Origin: Firmicutes bacterium UBA6811
Lineage (GTDB): Bacteria > Bacillota > SHA-98 > UBA4971
Direction: 5' to 3'
Assembly (NCBI GenBank): GCA_002452295.1
Contig: DKEX01000107.1
Coordinates: forward strand, 50,722-76,467
Length of the DNA: 25,746 bases
Below, one piece after another: positions 1 through 7,594 of this stretch. Position 1 is the first letter of the stretch, and the number at the start of each line of letters is the position of its first letter. The notes under the pieces were generated by a model. It had not been told where the DNA came from. It saw only the letters and a list, made by a program, of their open reading frames with translations, and ran no database searches. The translations under genes were made by a program, and so were the position numbers.

Positions 1-147
1 AGCATTTTTGCACCCTCACTTAGGCAACGGCGCGAAGCGAGGTCTCCGCAGATCATATGCCGAGGCCACCGAGCATAGCTAGATTGTAGGCAAGGCTCCA
101 GGGGCCGGGCGAACGTGAGTGAGTGAGCGGATGAGAGGGACAGCCGG

Positions 148-651
148 ATGGCACTCCACATGCAAACCCCGCGAGGAGTCACATGCGGCCTCCTGGCCGC
201 CGGCTCCATCGTGCTATGCGCATGCCTCATCGCGCTGGTGGTCCTCAGGGAACGGTGTGCGCTCCCCGGCGCGCCGGACGGCGCGTGGGGCGAGGTTGCG
301 CTGCGCGCATCCTGCGGATCGATAACGATAACAGCGCCTTCGCGGGAGGCGGTCCACACCACGGTGAGCCACGGCCTCGGGGACATCCCCGTGGCCGTGG
401 TCCTCGGCCTTGATCTGCAGAGATTTGACTACTACGAGTCCGTTGACAGCCTCCCCGAATCGGGCGGTCCCCCCGCCGAGGTGTCGGTGCACCTCTCGGC
501 GATGGTGCGCAAGCCCTACAACGGCACGTTCACCGTGAGGCTCAAGCACTTCCTCGGAAGCCCGCGAACGTTTACGATGAGATGGCTCGCCGTCGCGCTC
601 GATAGCCCCCCGGCGGCTGCCGCGGAAACCCGCGGCGCCGGTGCACGATGA
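148..651 (+). CDS. Membrane-anchored or secreted hypothetical protein
   Basis: I do not recognise this 167-residue protein. A short N-terminal segment is followed by a strongly hydrophobic stretch at about residues 12-33 (CGLLAAGSIVLCACLIALVV), consistent with a signal anchor. The remainder looks beta-rich and probably lies outside the membrane; it contains regular alternating hydrophobic strands (e.g. AEVSVHLSAMV, GTFTVRLKHFL). The last 20 residues are Ala/Pro/Gly rich. The ATG at 148 is preceded by GAGAGG nine bases upstream; a second ATG at 160 is possible. It has no recognisable partner: downstream lies only a degraded peptide-transporter remnant on the other strand. The reading frame is the longest in this stretch and codes throughout, but without homologues it could still be lineage-specific or spurious. 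Confidence 0.55.
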   Translation: MALHMQTPRGVTCGLLAAGSIVLCACLIALVVLRERCALPGAPDGAWGEVALRASCGSITITAPSREAVHTTVSHGLGDIPVAVVLGLDLQRFDYYESVDSLPESGGPPAEVSVHLSAMVRKPYNGTFTVRLKHFLGSPRTFTMRWLAVALDSPPAAAAETRGAGAR

Positions 652-742
652 CGCGCGCCTGCACCAGCGGCTTTGCCTGAACCCGGCCTCGCGGTCACGC
701 CTGTGCGTGCCCCCGCTCCGCCGTTTGCGTCTGTGCCTGCCC

Positions 743-766
743 CTGCACCTGCACCTGCACCTGCGG
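743..766. repeat. Tandem CTGCAC hexamer repeat
   Basis: Three exact CTGCAC units and a fourth CTGCGG follow one another immediately downstream (minus strand) of the stop codon of the dppC-like remnant. This simple-sequence tract marks the edge of the remnant and may have formed by slippage. The flanking bases 652-742 show no supported gene. Confidence 0.7.
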
Positions 767-769
767 CTG

Positions 770-887
770 CTACGCCTGGATCTTCGGGTCGAGGATGTCC
801 CTGAACGCGTCGCCGATGAGGTTCCACCCGAGCACGAACAGCACGATGGCTACACCAGGGTAAAGCACCGTATACCAGCTTGCGCCC
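770..887 (-). pseudogene. dppC: 3' remnant of a DppC/OppC-type peptide ABC permease
   Basis: On the minus strand the frame from 885 to the stop at 770-772 encodes the last ~38 residues of a dipeptide/oligopeptide ABC transporter inner-membrane permease. It starts GASWYTVLYPGVAI, continues through a hydrophobic helix, and ends with the family's hallmark NLIGDAFRDILDPKIQA before the stop. Known DppC proteins end in a very similar N-L-x-G-D-x-x-R-D-x-L-D-P motif. The rest of the permease (about 250 residues, with the EAA loop) is absent, so this is a non-functional fragment. It lies in a different frame from, and directly abuts, a dppD-like 5' end, which is the reverse of normal operon order. 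Confidence 0.75.
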
Positions 888-992
888 CACCTCGAAGGAC
901 ACTCCGTCGACCGCGCGAACTACTCCCTCGCCGAATGTGAAGTAGGTGCGAAGGTCGTCCACCTTCAACAGGACATCGGGGGTCACCCGCAT
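888..992 (-). pseudogene. dppD: 5' remnant of a DppD/OppD-type peptide ABC ATPase
   Basis: On the minus strand an ATG at 992, preceded immediately by GAGGGAGGG, starts about 35 residues typical of a peptide-transporter ATPase N terminus: LLKVDDLRTYF, then GVVRAVDGVSFEV. In intact DppD/OppD this leads into the Walker A loop (GExLGLVGESGSGKS). Here the homology stops one residue short of that, and the sequence runs into the C-terminal coding region of a dppC-like gene in another frame. There is no P-loop, so it cannot be a working ATPase. The frame stays open downstream only as out-of-frame Ala/Gly-rich translation. Confidence 0.72.
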
Positions 993-1298
993 CCCTCCCT
1001 CATTGAACTCGACGGACTCCACCGGGGGCGCGGCGGGCCTATGCCGCCACGGAAACACAAAGTGAGCAGGCATGCCTTGCCACTGGCGCCGCCTATGCGG
1101 TAACCAGGTAGTTCACGGTCGTACTGCCTACTCACTACTCGATGGCCACAGACTACACAATCCTCAGCAACCGACAGGCCTCGACCGACACTCTGCACCG
1201 ACACTCTCGGGGTGATCTCCCTGGATCAGGGCGATTTACCACGGATGCCCTGGTAGTAATCTGGAACGACAGCGCATCCTATTTTTCGGACAGGCACC
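993..1298. other. Intergenic stretch without a supported gene
   Basis: Between the dppD-like remnant and the end of the GH4 gene I see no coding frame with a convincing start, no strong hairpin followed by a T-run, and no recognisable RNA. Short open frames here are upstream extensions of the remnant or unrelated. The GH4 transcript coming from the right has no obvious intrinsic terminator in this stretch. Confidence 0.5.
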
Positions 1299-2657
1299 CT
1301 ACAAATCCTTCTTCGGCCGGAGGGTTTTATCGAAAGCCGGAAGGTACTGCGAACTCGCTTGCAGGATGTCCTCGAGGAGCGACCTTGCAGTGCAGGCGTC
1401 CGGCACCAGCGGGTGCGAAAGAAGCGCAAGGAACGCGGTGTCCGGGTCTCCCTTCACAGCCGCCTCCACCGTCAGCCTCTCGTAGGCCTTGACGTGTTGC
1501 ACCAGGCCCTTTATGGAGTCGGACAGCGGCCCCTGGGCGAGGGGGTGAGCACCCGTCCCGTTTACCAGGCAGTTGACCTCGACCACAGCGTCGTCCGGGA
1601 GGTCGGGCACCGCCCCCCTGGACGGTATATCCAGCACGTGCACCTCGTCCCTGTCATTGTAGATGGCGGAGATGCACGCGAGCGCCGCCTCGGAGTACCA
1701 CGCCCCGCCCCTTTGCGAGAGCTCGGCTGGTTTCTCAGACAGGCCCGGATCGGCATACCGCCTGAAAAGCTCCTTCTCGATGGCCATGACCTGCTCCGCG
1801 CGCGTGCCACGCCCTTCCCGCACATGCCGCTTCTCCTCCTCGACGAGGGCGTCGTGGAAGTAGTAGTAGCGCAGGTAGTACGAAGGGATCATGCCGAGCG
1901 CGTCCAGAATCCCCCGCACCTCCGGGCCCTGGGGGCCCCCCCGCTCGAACTGCTGCCTCACGGCGTCGTGCTGGAGAACGGCCCTGGTCACGTCCTGGCC
2001 GTGCGTGGTGACCCTGCGTGCCCAACTGAGGTGGTTGAGCCCGACGAACTCCACCTTCACGAATCGCGGGTCCGCCCCGAGCCCGGCCGCGATGGCCCTC
2101 TGCATGCTTATGGGCACGTTGCAGAGGCCGATACACCTGGCGCCGGTGTGCCTCGTCACCGCCTCGGTCACGATGCCCGAGGGGTTCGTGAAATTGATGA
2201 TCCACGCACCTGGCGCGAGGCGCTCGACGTCGTGTGCGATCTCGATGGCCACCGGGATGGTGCGAAGGGCCTTGGCGAACCCGCCGGGGCCCGTCGTCTC
2301 CTGGCCGATGACGTTGTATTTCATCGGGATGCGCTCGTCCTGGGCGCGGGCGGCAAGACCGCCGACCCGAAACTGCGTCACCACGAAGTCCGCCCCTGCA
2401 AGCGCGCTCTCCCGGTCGAACCCCGCGCTCACCTCGATATCGAGCCCGGCGCGCTCTATCATGCGCCGGGCGAGGCCCGCGACGATGTCTAGCTTCTCGC
2501 GGCCTTCAGGGATGTCCACGAGAGCGATGCGCCTTATCGGAAGCTCGTCCCTGGCCCTACGGATGACCCCGTCCACAAGCTCCGGGGTGTAACTCGACCC
2601 CCCGCCGATTACCGAGAGCTTAAGGCCCTCGGACCGCCCACCGTGTCCTGTAAGCAT
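1299..2657 (-). CDS. GH4 glycosidase, probable 6-phospho-beta-glucosidase
   Basis: This 452-residue protein matches glycoside hydrolase family 4, whose members use NAD+ and a divalent metal to hydrolyse glycosides by oxidation and elimination at C3. The N terminus carries the dinucleotide fold motif GGGSSYTPE (from residue 18). GQETTGPGG lies at about 118-126 and NFTNPSG at about 155-161. The metal-site region has CNVP at 179-182 and NH in GLNHL at 206-210. The CN(V/I)P form is usual in 6-phospho-beta-glucosidases, whereas alpha-specific GH4 enzymes carry other versions. Length fits the family. The ATG at 2657 overlaps the stop of the upstream PIG-L gene (TGATG), so translation is probably coupled; a longer upstream frame is rejected because it lies inside that gene. 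The protein is predicted cytoplasmic. Substrate (phosphorylated or free glycoside) is inference. Confidence 0.92.
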   Translation of the reverse strand: MLTGHGGRSEGLKLSVIGGGSSYTPELVDGVIRRARDELPIRRIALVDIPEGREKLDIVAGLARRMIERAGLDIEVSAGFDRESALAGADFVVTQFRVGGLAARAQDERIPMKYNVIGQETTGPGGFAKALRTIPVAIEIAHDVERLAPGAWIINFTNPSGIVTEAVTRHTGARCIGLCNVPISMQRAIAAGLGADPRFVKVEFVGLNHLSWARRVTTHGQDVTRAVLQHDAVRQQFERGGPQGPEVRGILDALGMIPSYYLRYYYFHDALVEEEKRHVREGRGTRAEQVMAIEKELFRRYADPGLSEKPAELSQRGGAWYSEAALACISAIYNDRDEVHVLDIPSRGAVPDLPDDAVVEVNCLVNGTGAHPLAQGPLSDSIKGLVQHVKAYERLTVEAAVKGDPDTAFLALLSHPLVPDACTARSLLEDILQASSQYLPAFDKTLRPKKDL

Positions 2658-3400
2658 CAGTACCCCTCCGAGTCCACGTTGAAGTGCAGAAGGATCGTCG
2701 GGAGCACCTTGAGGGCCTCGGCTCGCGTGAACCCCCGGCCTTGCGCGAATTCCCGCGCCTTCATGTCCAGGTACATCGAGATCATGGCCCAACCCTCGGG
2801 AAACTGGCTTGCGTGCATCCTGACGGCTTCCATCTTCCTGCTCCACGTCGCGTCCACGTTGATCCACGTGTTCGGCCTCGTGGTGCAGTAGAACCCGACC
2901 ATCGGTACGCTGTGGGGAGGGGCCTCGGGCCCCGACCTCGCGTGGGGAAACCCGCCCAGTATGCACGCCGCCGCCGTGGCGAGGCCCGTGAGGCGATGGT
3001 CCCTGTGGGCCTCGTATGGAAGCCACGGGTCGGGCACGAGGACGGCATCGGGTTTCACCTGCCGTATCACGCCCATGATCCTCGCGGTAAGCTCGCGCTC
3101 CTCGGGGACGTCGCCGTCGCGATACCCGAGCCACAGAAGCTGCGAGGCCCCAAGGTGGCGGGCGGAGCGCTCCGCCTCCCCCCGCCTCGTCTCGGCCAGC
3201 CGCTCGGGGCTTATGGACGGATCCTGCGTGCCTATGGACCCGTCGGTCACCGTGAGGTACACGATCTCGATGTCAAGGCTGGCTAGCCACGCTATGGTGC
3301 CGCCCGCCCCGAGCTCGTTGTCGTCGGGATGGGGCTGGACGCACAGCACGCGCTTCGCCCTGTCCAGCCTGGGAACGCCGAGAAAGTCCTTGAGAGGCAT
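2657..3400 (-). CDS. PIG-L/LmbE family N-acetylglucosaminyl deacetylase
   Basis: The 247-residue protein belongs to the zinc-dependent PIG-L/LmbE deacetylases, which remove acetyl groups from N-acetylglucosamine-type substrates (e.g. MshB, BshB, diacetylchitobiose deacetylase). The signature HPDDNE is at residues 24-29 (His24, Asp27 as metal/catalytic residues), with the downstream AHRDH at 131-135 supplying the second histidine. No signal peptide is seen, so it should act in the cytoplasm. I chose the ATG at 3400, which gives the usual short lead-in to the first beta strand. A TTG at 3430, ten bases after the preceding stop, is possible but would add a Gly run. Its stop overlaps the GH4 start by one base, which points to a shared pathway: deacetylation of an amino-sugar glycoside followed by GH4 cleavage is the simplest inference. 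Confidence 0.9.
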   Translation of the reverse strand: MPLKDFLGVPRLDRAKRVLCVQPHPDDNELGAGGTIAWLASLDIEIVYLTVTDGSIGTQDPSISPERLAETRRGEAERSARHLGASQLLWLGYRDGDVPEERELTARIMGVIRQVKPDAVLVPDPWLPYEAHRDHRLTGLATAAACILGGFPHARSGPEAPPHSVPMVGFYCTTRPNTWINVDATWSRKMEAVRMHASQFPEGWAMISMYLDMKAREFAQGRGFTRAEALKVLPTILLHFNVDSEGY

Positions 3401-3439
3401 GAAACCACCGCCCCCGCCAGAAGAATGCAAAATACCTAC

Positions 3440-4255
3440 TCAGGCACGTGTGAAGTGCCTGTAAGTCTCCAGGAAGATTCCGCGGATCGCTTCCTCCCCA
3501 TCGCGGGGGCGCGGAAGCTCCTTCGTGAGGATGGTGATGACATAATCGCGGCCGGGAGCGTACACTATCCCCGCATCGTGGCGAACCCTCGACACCGACC
3601 CGGTCTTGTGGGCGATCTCCACCCGCGGCATCTCCCCCGAGAGAAGCTCGTCTTCATCGCCCGGCACCGGCAGAAGCGCCGGAATGAGGTCGTTGTACTG
3701 CTGCTGCTTCATGATCCTCACCATAAGGTCGCACGCCCACGCCGAAACGACCTGCCCCCGCGCGATCTTTTCGAGGAGGCCGGTCATGTCGCGCGGGGTT
3801 ATGGAGCTGGGCACGGGCTTTGCCACGGGCACGGTCATGAACTTGCGGCGCAGGACGATCCCGGGAAACCCGAGGCGGCGCATGGTCTCGTTCACTTGGT
3901 CGATTCCGACGATGCCGATGAGGAGGTTGGATGCGGTGTTGTCGCTCACCACTATCATGAGGCGCACCAGGTCGATGATGGGCAGCTTCATGCCGGCGGA
4001 TAGCACCTTGAGGATCCCCGACCCGCCCACCTTGTGAGTCTCGGCGAGCCGGACCCGGCACTCCAGGTCGAGCAGACCCTCCTCGGCCTGCCTGAAGACC
4101 TCGACCATGATGGGGATCTTGATGACGCTCGCCGCGTTGAACGGCTCGTCAGGGTTAAGGAGCATCTCCTCGCCCGTGTGCAGGCTCCGCGCGGCCACCC
4201 CGAAGACCCCTCCGGCCGAGGCCGCGAGGTCGGCGACTTTCTCGTGAACTCCCAC
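3440..4255 (-). CDS. Class A beta-lactamase-like serine hydrolase, no signal peptide
   Basis: The protein (about 271 residues) has the three class A beta-lactamase/PBP-like active-site motifs in order and at normal spacing: SVIK (S-x-x-K, about residues 43-46), SDN (104-106) and HKTG (KTG 217-219). Length also fits the family. Two features are unusual. There is no N-terminal signal peptide or lipobox, so it is predicted cytoplasmic. I also cannot find an omega-loop E-x-x-L-N motif; the corresponding stretch reads FMTVPVAKPVPSSITPRDM, so efficient beta-lactam deacylation is doubtful. It may be an esterase, amidase or peptidase. Starts at GTG 4273, 4261 and 4255 are all in frame; 4255 has GGAGG nine bases upstream and is preferred. 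It lies 39 bases upstream of the PIG-L gene on the same strand, suggesting cotranscription. Confidence 0.88.
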   Translation of the reverse strand: MGVHEKVADLAASAGGVFGVAARSLHTGEEMLLNPDEPFNAASVIKIPIMVEVFRQAEEGLLDLECRVRLAETHKVGGSGILKVLSAGMKLPIIDLVRLMIVVSDNTASNLLIGIVGIDQVNETMRRLGFPGIVLRRKFMTVPVAKPVPSSITPRDMTGLLEKIARGQVVSAWACDLMVRIMKQQQYNDLIPALLPVPGDEDELLSGEMPRVEIAHKTGSVSRVRHDAGIVYAPGRDYVITILTKELPRPRDGEEAIRGIFLETYRHFTRA

Positions 4256-4352
4256 CGACACGCCCCTCCCCACGCATCCTGCGTTGTTTCCGTCATCTCC
4301 TACACGTACGTCTATCTGCTGCAGGTCAGTATCACAGGACGGTCTATGCCAT

Positions 4353-5336
4353 CTACACGTGAAGCTCCACGATGTCCCGGTCGTGGAGCACGTAGTCGCG
4401 GGGAACAGACTGCCCGTCGAACCTGGCGGAGCCCCATATCCTGGCGCTCTTCAGCTTCGAGGGGAAGTCGCGGTGAACCGCGGCGGCCATATCCACGACG
4501 GTGCTCCCTTTCTTCAGGACAAACGGTTGCGCCATGTCAGGCGACTTTCCCGGCACCTTGGTGTAAATGCGGATGATCCCCAGGAGGTCGAATACGCGCC
4601 TCCGGAGGCACTCGACGTTCTCGCCGGTCGCAACCGACACCGATACCACCTCGAGGCCGGAAGGCAGGTATTCCTCGAGAATCTCGAAGTTGTCCTGCGC
4701 GCCGGGGGCGTCGGCCTTGGTGGCTACCACCATGCAGTCGGCAAGCGTGTGGCCCCGCACGCCCATGGCAAGCTCGCTTTCATCGCGGAGGATCCTCTTC
4801 TCCTGAAGGTGGGTCAGCACGCCCTGCAGTTGGTCGAGGCAATCGTCGAACGAGATGTCAACGACGATCAGTATAGCGTCGGCGTTGCGCACGGCCCCCG
4901 CCATCCCGGAAGGCATCTCCTCTGCGGTCACGGGAGGCATATCCACAAGCTGCACCCGGATGTCCTCGAACTGCATCATCCCGGCCACGGGAAGGACCGT
5001 GGAGAACGGCCACTCTGCGACAGTAACCTTCGCCCGGGTCAGGGCGCCCACCAGTGCGGACTTGCCCGAGTTGGGAAACCCCACGAGGACCACCTGGCCC
5101 GCGCCGTGCCTCTCCACGAGGAACGGGTCCTGGCGGCCGGTCTTCGCCTTCCTCTCGCCTTCCTCCCGCAGCTTCGACAGGCGCCGCTTTATGTCGGCCT
5201 GGAGCTTCTCGGTGCCCTTGTGCTTCGGGATGACGGCGAGCATCTCCTCAAGCGCAGCGATCTTCTCGGCGACGGTCTTCGCTTCCTTGAAGGCCTGCTC
5301 GGCTTCGAGATACTGCGGTGTGAGGTTTGCAGGCAT
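4353..5336 (-). CDS. Obg/DRG-like GTPase with TGS domain
   Basis: The 327-residue protein begins with a charged helical region (1-70) rich in Lys/Glu, as in DRG-type GTPases. A G domain follows, with G1 GFPNSGKS (86-93), a switch region with AEWPFST (about 107-113), a G3-position DMPP (132-135) and G4 TKAD (206-209). A C-terminal TGS domain (about 257-327) ends in VLHDRDIVELHV. The family acts on ribosomes or RNA. The G3 motif is odd: the usual D-x-x-G has Pro in place of Gly, which could change nucleotide-driven switching. The ATG at 5336 is chosen because it starts the helical domain directly, with a modest GAGAG upstream. It is the first gene of the minus-strand run; the gap to the serine hydrolase is about 97 bases, so cotranscription is possible but unproven. 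Confidence 0.9.
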   Translation of the reverse strand: MPANLTPQYLEAEQAFKEAKTVAEKIAALEEMLAVIPKHKGTEKLQADIKRRLSKLREEGERKAKTGRQDPFLVERHGAGQVVLVGFPNSGKSALVGALTRAKVTVAEWPFSTVLPVAGMMQFEDIRVQLVDMPPVTAEEMPSGMAGAVRNADAILIVVDISFDDCLDQLQGVLTHLQEKRILRDESELAMGVRGHTLADCMVVATKADAPGAQDNFEILEEYLPSGLEVVSVSVATGENVECLRRRVFDLLGIIRIYTKVPGKSPDMAQPFVLKKGSTVVDMAAAVHRDFPSKLKSARIWGSARFDGQSVPRDYVLHDRDIVELHV

Positions 5337-5397
5337 CAGCTCTCACGCGTCCTCATAGTGAATACATGGGTGGTCGTGGACCATCAAGCCCTTTAAC

Positions 5398-5427
5398 ATT
5401 GTATCATGCCGCTGGCGTCCCTGCCAC
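5398..5427 (-). promoter_or_regulatory. Candidate sigma-A promoter for the TGS GTPase gene
   Basis: On the minus strand GTGGCA and TACAAT are separated by 18 bases, matching the consensus boxes at 4/6 and 5/6. The -10 box ends about 60 bases before the GTPase start codon. No other good -10 was seen in this gap. Confidence 0.45.
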
Positions 5428-5602
5428 GGTTTTCATGGCCTTCGTTGCGCGGCCCAGCCTGGCCTGACGGGGCCTGGTCCAGGTTGACGGGGCCGGGCTG
5501 GCAGGGCCGGGCGGGCACAGCGTGACGCACCGGAGGCGAGGCCGGCGCTGGGGCTGGGGCTGGGGCGGCTTGCGATACGGCTTGCGGGCTTGCCAAGGGA
5601 GG

Positions 5603-5631
5603 TTGCCCAGGATGGAATCTTGCGCTATAAT
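5603..5631 (+). promoter_or_regulatory. Sigma-A promoter for the alpha-glucan phosphorylase gene
   Basis: TTGCCC and a perfect TATAAT are separated by exactly 17 bases. Transcription would start near 5638, leaving a short leader that includes AAGAAGGA just before the ATG at 5657. This supports that ATG as the true start of the phosphorylase rather than codons further upstream. Confidence 0.72.
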
Positions 5632-5656
5632 CGGGCACGTGGGAAGAAGGACCGGC

Positions 5657-7450
5657 ATGAGGGCCGCGTCTTTCGGAGAATTCATGAAAGATCTGCAGGG
5701 TGCCATCGGACTCCTGGCCCGCAGGCTGGCCGGGGTCACCACCGGGCGCACGCCCGTGGATGCGGATGGCCCCGGACGCGCAAGGGGGAGAGGTATGTAC
5801 CAGGACAGCGCCACGCAGCCGCCCAGAGTGGCCTACTTTTGCATGGAGTACGGCCTCCACGAGGAGCTCTGCACCTATGCTGGCGGTCTCGGGATACTCG
5901 CAGGAGACTACCTTAAGTCGGCATGCGACCTCAACCTGCCCGTGGTGGGGGTCGGCATACTCTGGAGACAGGGGTACACGAAGCAAGTCATAGGCGAGGA
6001 CGGCAGGCCGTTCGACGCATACCCCTGCTATTCGTACGACTTCCTCAAGGACACGCAGAAGACTGTCAGCGTGAGGATACGCGGCCGCGACGTTACCTGC
6101 AAGATCTGGATGGTGGACAGGTACGGAAACGCGCCGCTGTACCTTCTCGACACGAACGTCCCCGGGAACGAGGACAGGTGGATCACGGGCCAGCTTTATG
6201 GGTGGTTCGGCGAGGAGCGCGTCGCCCAGGAGATGGTGCTCGGGATAGGCGGGGTGAAGGCTCTGAGGGCCCTCGGCATTGACATAGATGTGTACCACTT
6301 CAACGACGGGCACCCCGTTTTCGCAGGTATGGAGCTGATTCGGGAGAAGATGTCGCAGGGGATGAGCTTCGATCAGGCCCTCGCCGCGACGCGCCACGAG
6401 ATAGTCTTCACCACGCACACGCCGGTGAAAGAGGGCAACGAGGCTCACAGGCACGAGCTTCTGCGCTATATGGGAGCGTACAACGGGCTTGCGAAGGAGC
6501 AGATGGTCCAGATCGGCCGCGACCCGTTCAATATGACCGTGGCGGGCCTGCGCCTTTCGCGCATCGCCAACGCCGTCGCAGAGCTGCACGGCGCAACAGC
6601 CAACAGGATGTGGCAGGAGGTCCCGGGGAAGGCACCCATCATCGCCGTGACAAACGGCGTCCACCCCGGCACCTGGCAGGACGAGGCCGTGCGCGATTCG
6701 CACAGGTCCGGAGGCGACATCTGGGCCGCTCACATGCAGGCGAAGATGGCGCTCCTCGCCGAGATCGAGGCGAGGTGCGGAGTGGCCCTCAAACAGGACA
6801 GCATCGTGGTGGGCTTCGCCAGGCGCGCGGCGCCGTATAAGAGGAGCGACCTCATATTCCGGCGCCCCGACATCATCGACCCATATCTCCAGAGCGGCAG
6901 GCTGCAACTGGCGTTCGCCGGAAAGGGCCACCCCCTCGATGACGTGGGCAAGGATATCGTGGCGAACCTGCTGAAGATGGCGAAGCGCTACCCGGGAAGC
7001 GTGGTGTTCCTGCCGGACTACGACATGAAGGTAGGGCGCCTCATGACCCGGGGCTGCGATGTGTGGCTCAATAACCCCGTTCGGCCTCTCGAGGCGAGCG
7101 GCACGTCAGGGATGAAGGCCGCCATGAACGGCGTGCTCAACGTAAGCGTGCTCGACGGCTGGTGGCCGGAGGCATGCCGGCATGGCGTGAACGGCTGGCA
7201 GTTCGGCGACGGGTACGAGGGGCCGGGGCAGGACGACCACGACCTCGAGGCTCTTTATAAGGTGCTGCTCGAGGGGGTTCTGCCGACATATTACGAGAAC
7301 CGGGCGAAGTGGGTGGAGATGATGAGGGAGAGTATAGCGGCGACCGCCGGGAGGTTCTCGTCCCACCGGATGCTCGAGGAGTACTACAGCCGGCTCTACA
7401 TCCCGGCGGCCGCCTCGCGCCAGGTGGCGGCGTCTTCGGCTGGGATATAG
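5657..7450 (+). CDS. glgP: Alpha-glucan (glycogen/maltodextrin) phosphorylase, GT35
   Basis: This cytoplasmic, pyridoxal-phosphate-dependent enzyme (597 residues) releases glucose-1-phosphate from alpha-1,4-glucans. It shows the short bacterial/archaeal form: VAYFCMEYGLHEELCTYAGG near the N terminus, then NDGHPVFAG, FTTHTPVKEGNE, VTNGVHPGTW, RRAAPYKRSDL and the PLP-lysine motif EASGTSGMKAAMNG (Lys at about 487). The start at 5657 fits the promoter just upstream. A second ATG at 5795, preceded by AAGGGGGAGAGG, would remove 46 poorly conserved residues and is a real alternative or internal start. The open frame extends upstream to 5522 but those codons precede the promoter. It is a single-gene unit, closed by a strong terminator. 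The product could feed the phosphohexomutase encoded at 20721-22181. Confidence 0.93.
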   Translation: MRAASFGEFMKDLQGAIGLLARRLAGVTTGRTPVDADGPGRARGRGMYQDSATQPPRVAYFCMEYGLHEELCTYAGGLGILAGDYLKSACDLNLPVVGVGILWRQGYTKQVIGEDGRPFDAYPCYSYDFLKDTQKTVSVRIRGRDVTCKIWMVDRYGNAPLYLLDTNVPGNEDRWITGQLYGWFGEERVAQEMVLGIGGVKALRALGIDIDVYHFNDGHPVFAGMELIREKMSQGMSFDQALAATRHEIVFTTHTPVKEGNEAHRHELLRYMGAYNGLAKEQMVQIGRDPFNMTVAGLRLSRIANAVAELHGATANRMWQEVPGKAPIIAVTNGVHPGTWQDEAVRDSHRSGGDIWAAHMQAKMALLAEIEARCGVALKQDSIVVGFARRAAPYKRSDLIFRRPDIIDPYLQSGRLQLAFAGKGHPLDDVGKDIVANLLKMAKRYPGSVVFLPDYDMKVGRLMTRGCDVWLNNPVRPLEASGTSGMKAAMNGVLNVSVLDGWWPEACRHGVNGWQFGDGYEGPGQDDHDLEALYKVLLEGVLPTYYENRAKWVEMMRESIAATAGRFSSHRMLEEYYSRLYIPAAASRQVAASSAGI

Positions 7451-7525
7451 TCGGCATATAGCAGGCACGTAATGGACATATGGAGGATGGCAGGTCTCCG
7501 GGATCTGTCACCGTAGAGCTGCACA

Positions 7526-7585
7526 GGCCCGGCCGGGCGCCCCTGCGAGGAGCAGCGGGGCGCACCGCCGGGCCTTTTCTCTCTT
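7526..7585 (+). terminator. Rho-independent terminator after the phosphorylase gene
   Basis: GGCCCGGC at 7526-7533 pairs with GCCGGGCC at 7567-7574, enclosing a nested GCGCCCC/GGGGCGC stem, and is followed directly by TTTTCTCTCTT. The T-rich tail is on the plus strand, so it terminates the phosphorylase transcript and separates it from the convergent GGDEF gene. Confidence 0.82.
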
Positions 7586-7594
7586 CTGCGACTC

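Noticed and set aside
1359..2492. Plus-strand 377-codon open frame
   Set aside because: Antisense to the GH4 gene, with the His/Arg/Pro-rich composition of a shadow frame.
5393..6931. Minus-strand 512-codon open frame
   Set aside because: Antisense to the glucan phosphorylase; no domain or ribosome site, and it crosses the phosphorylase promoter.
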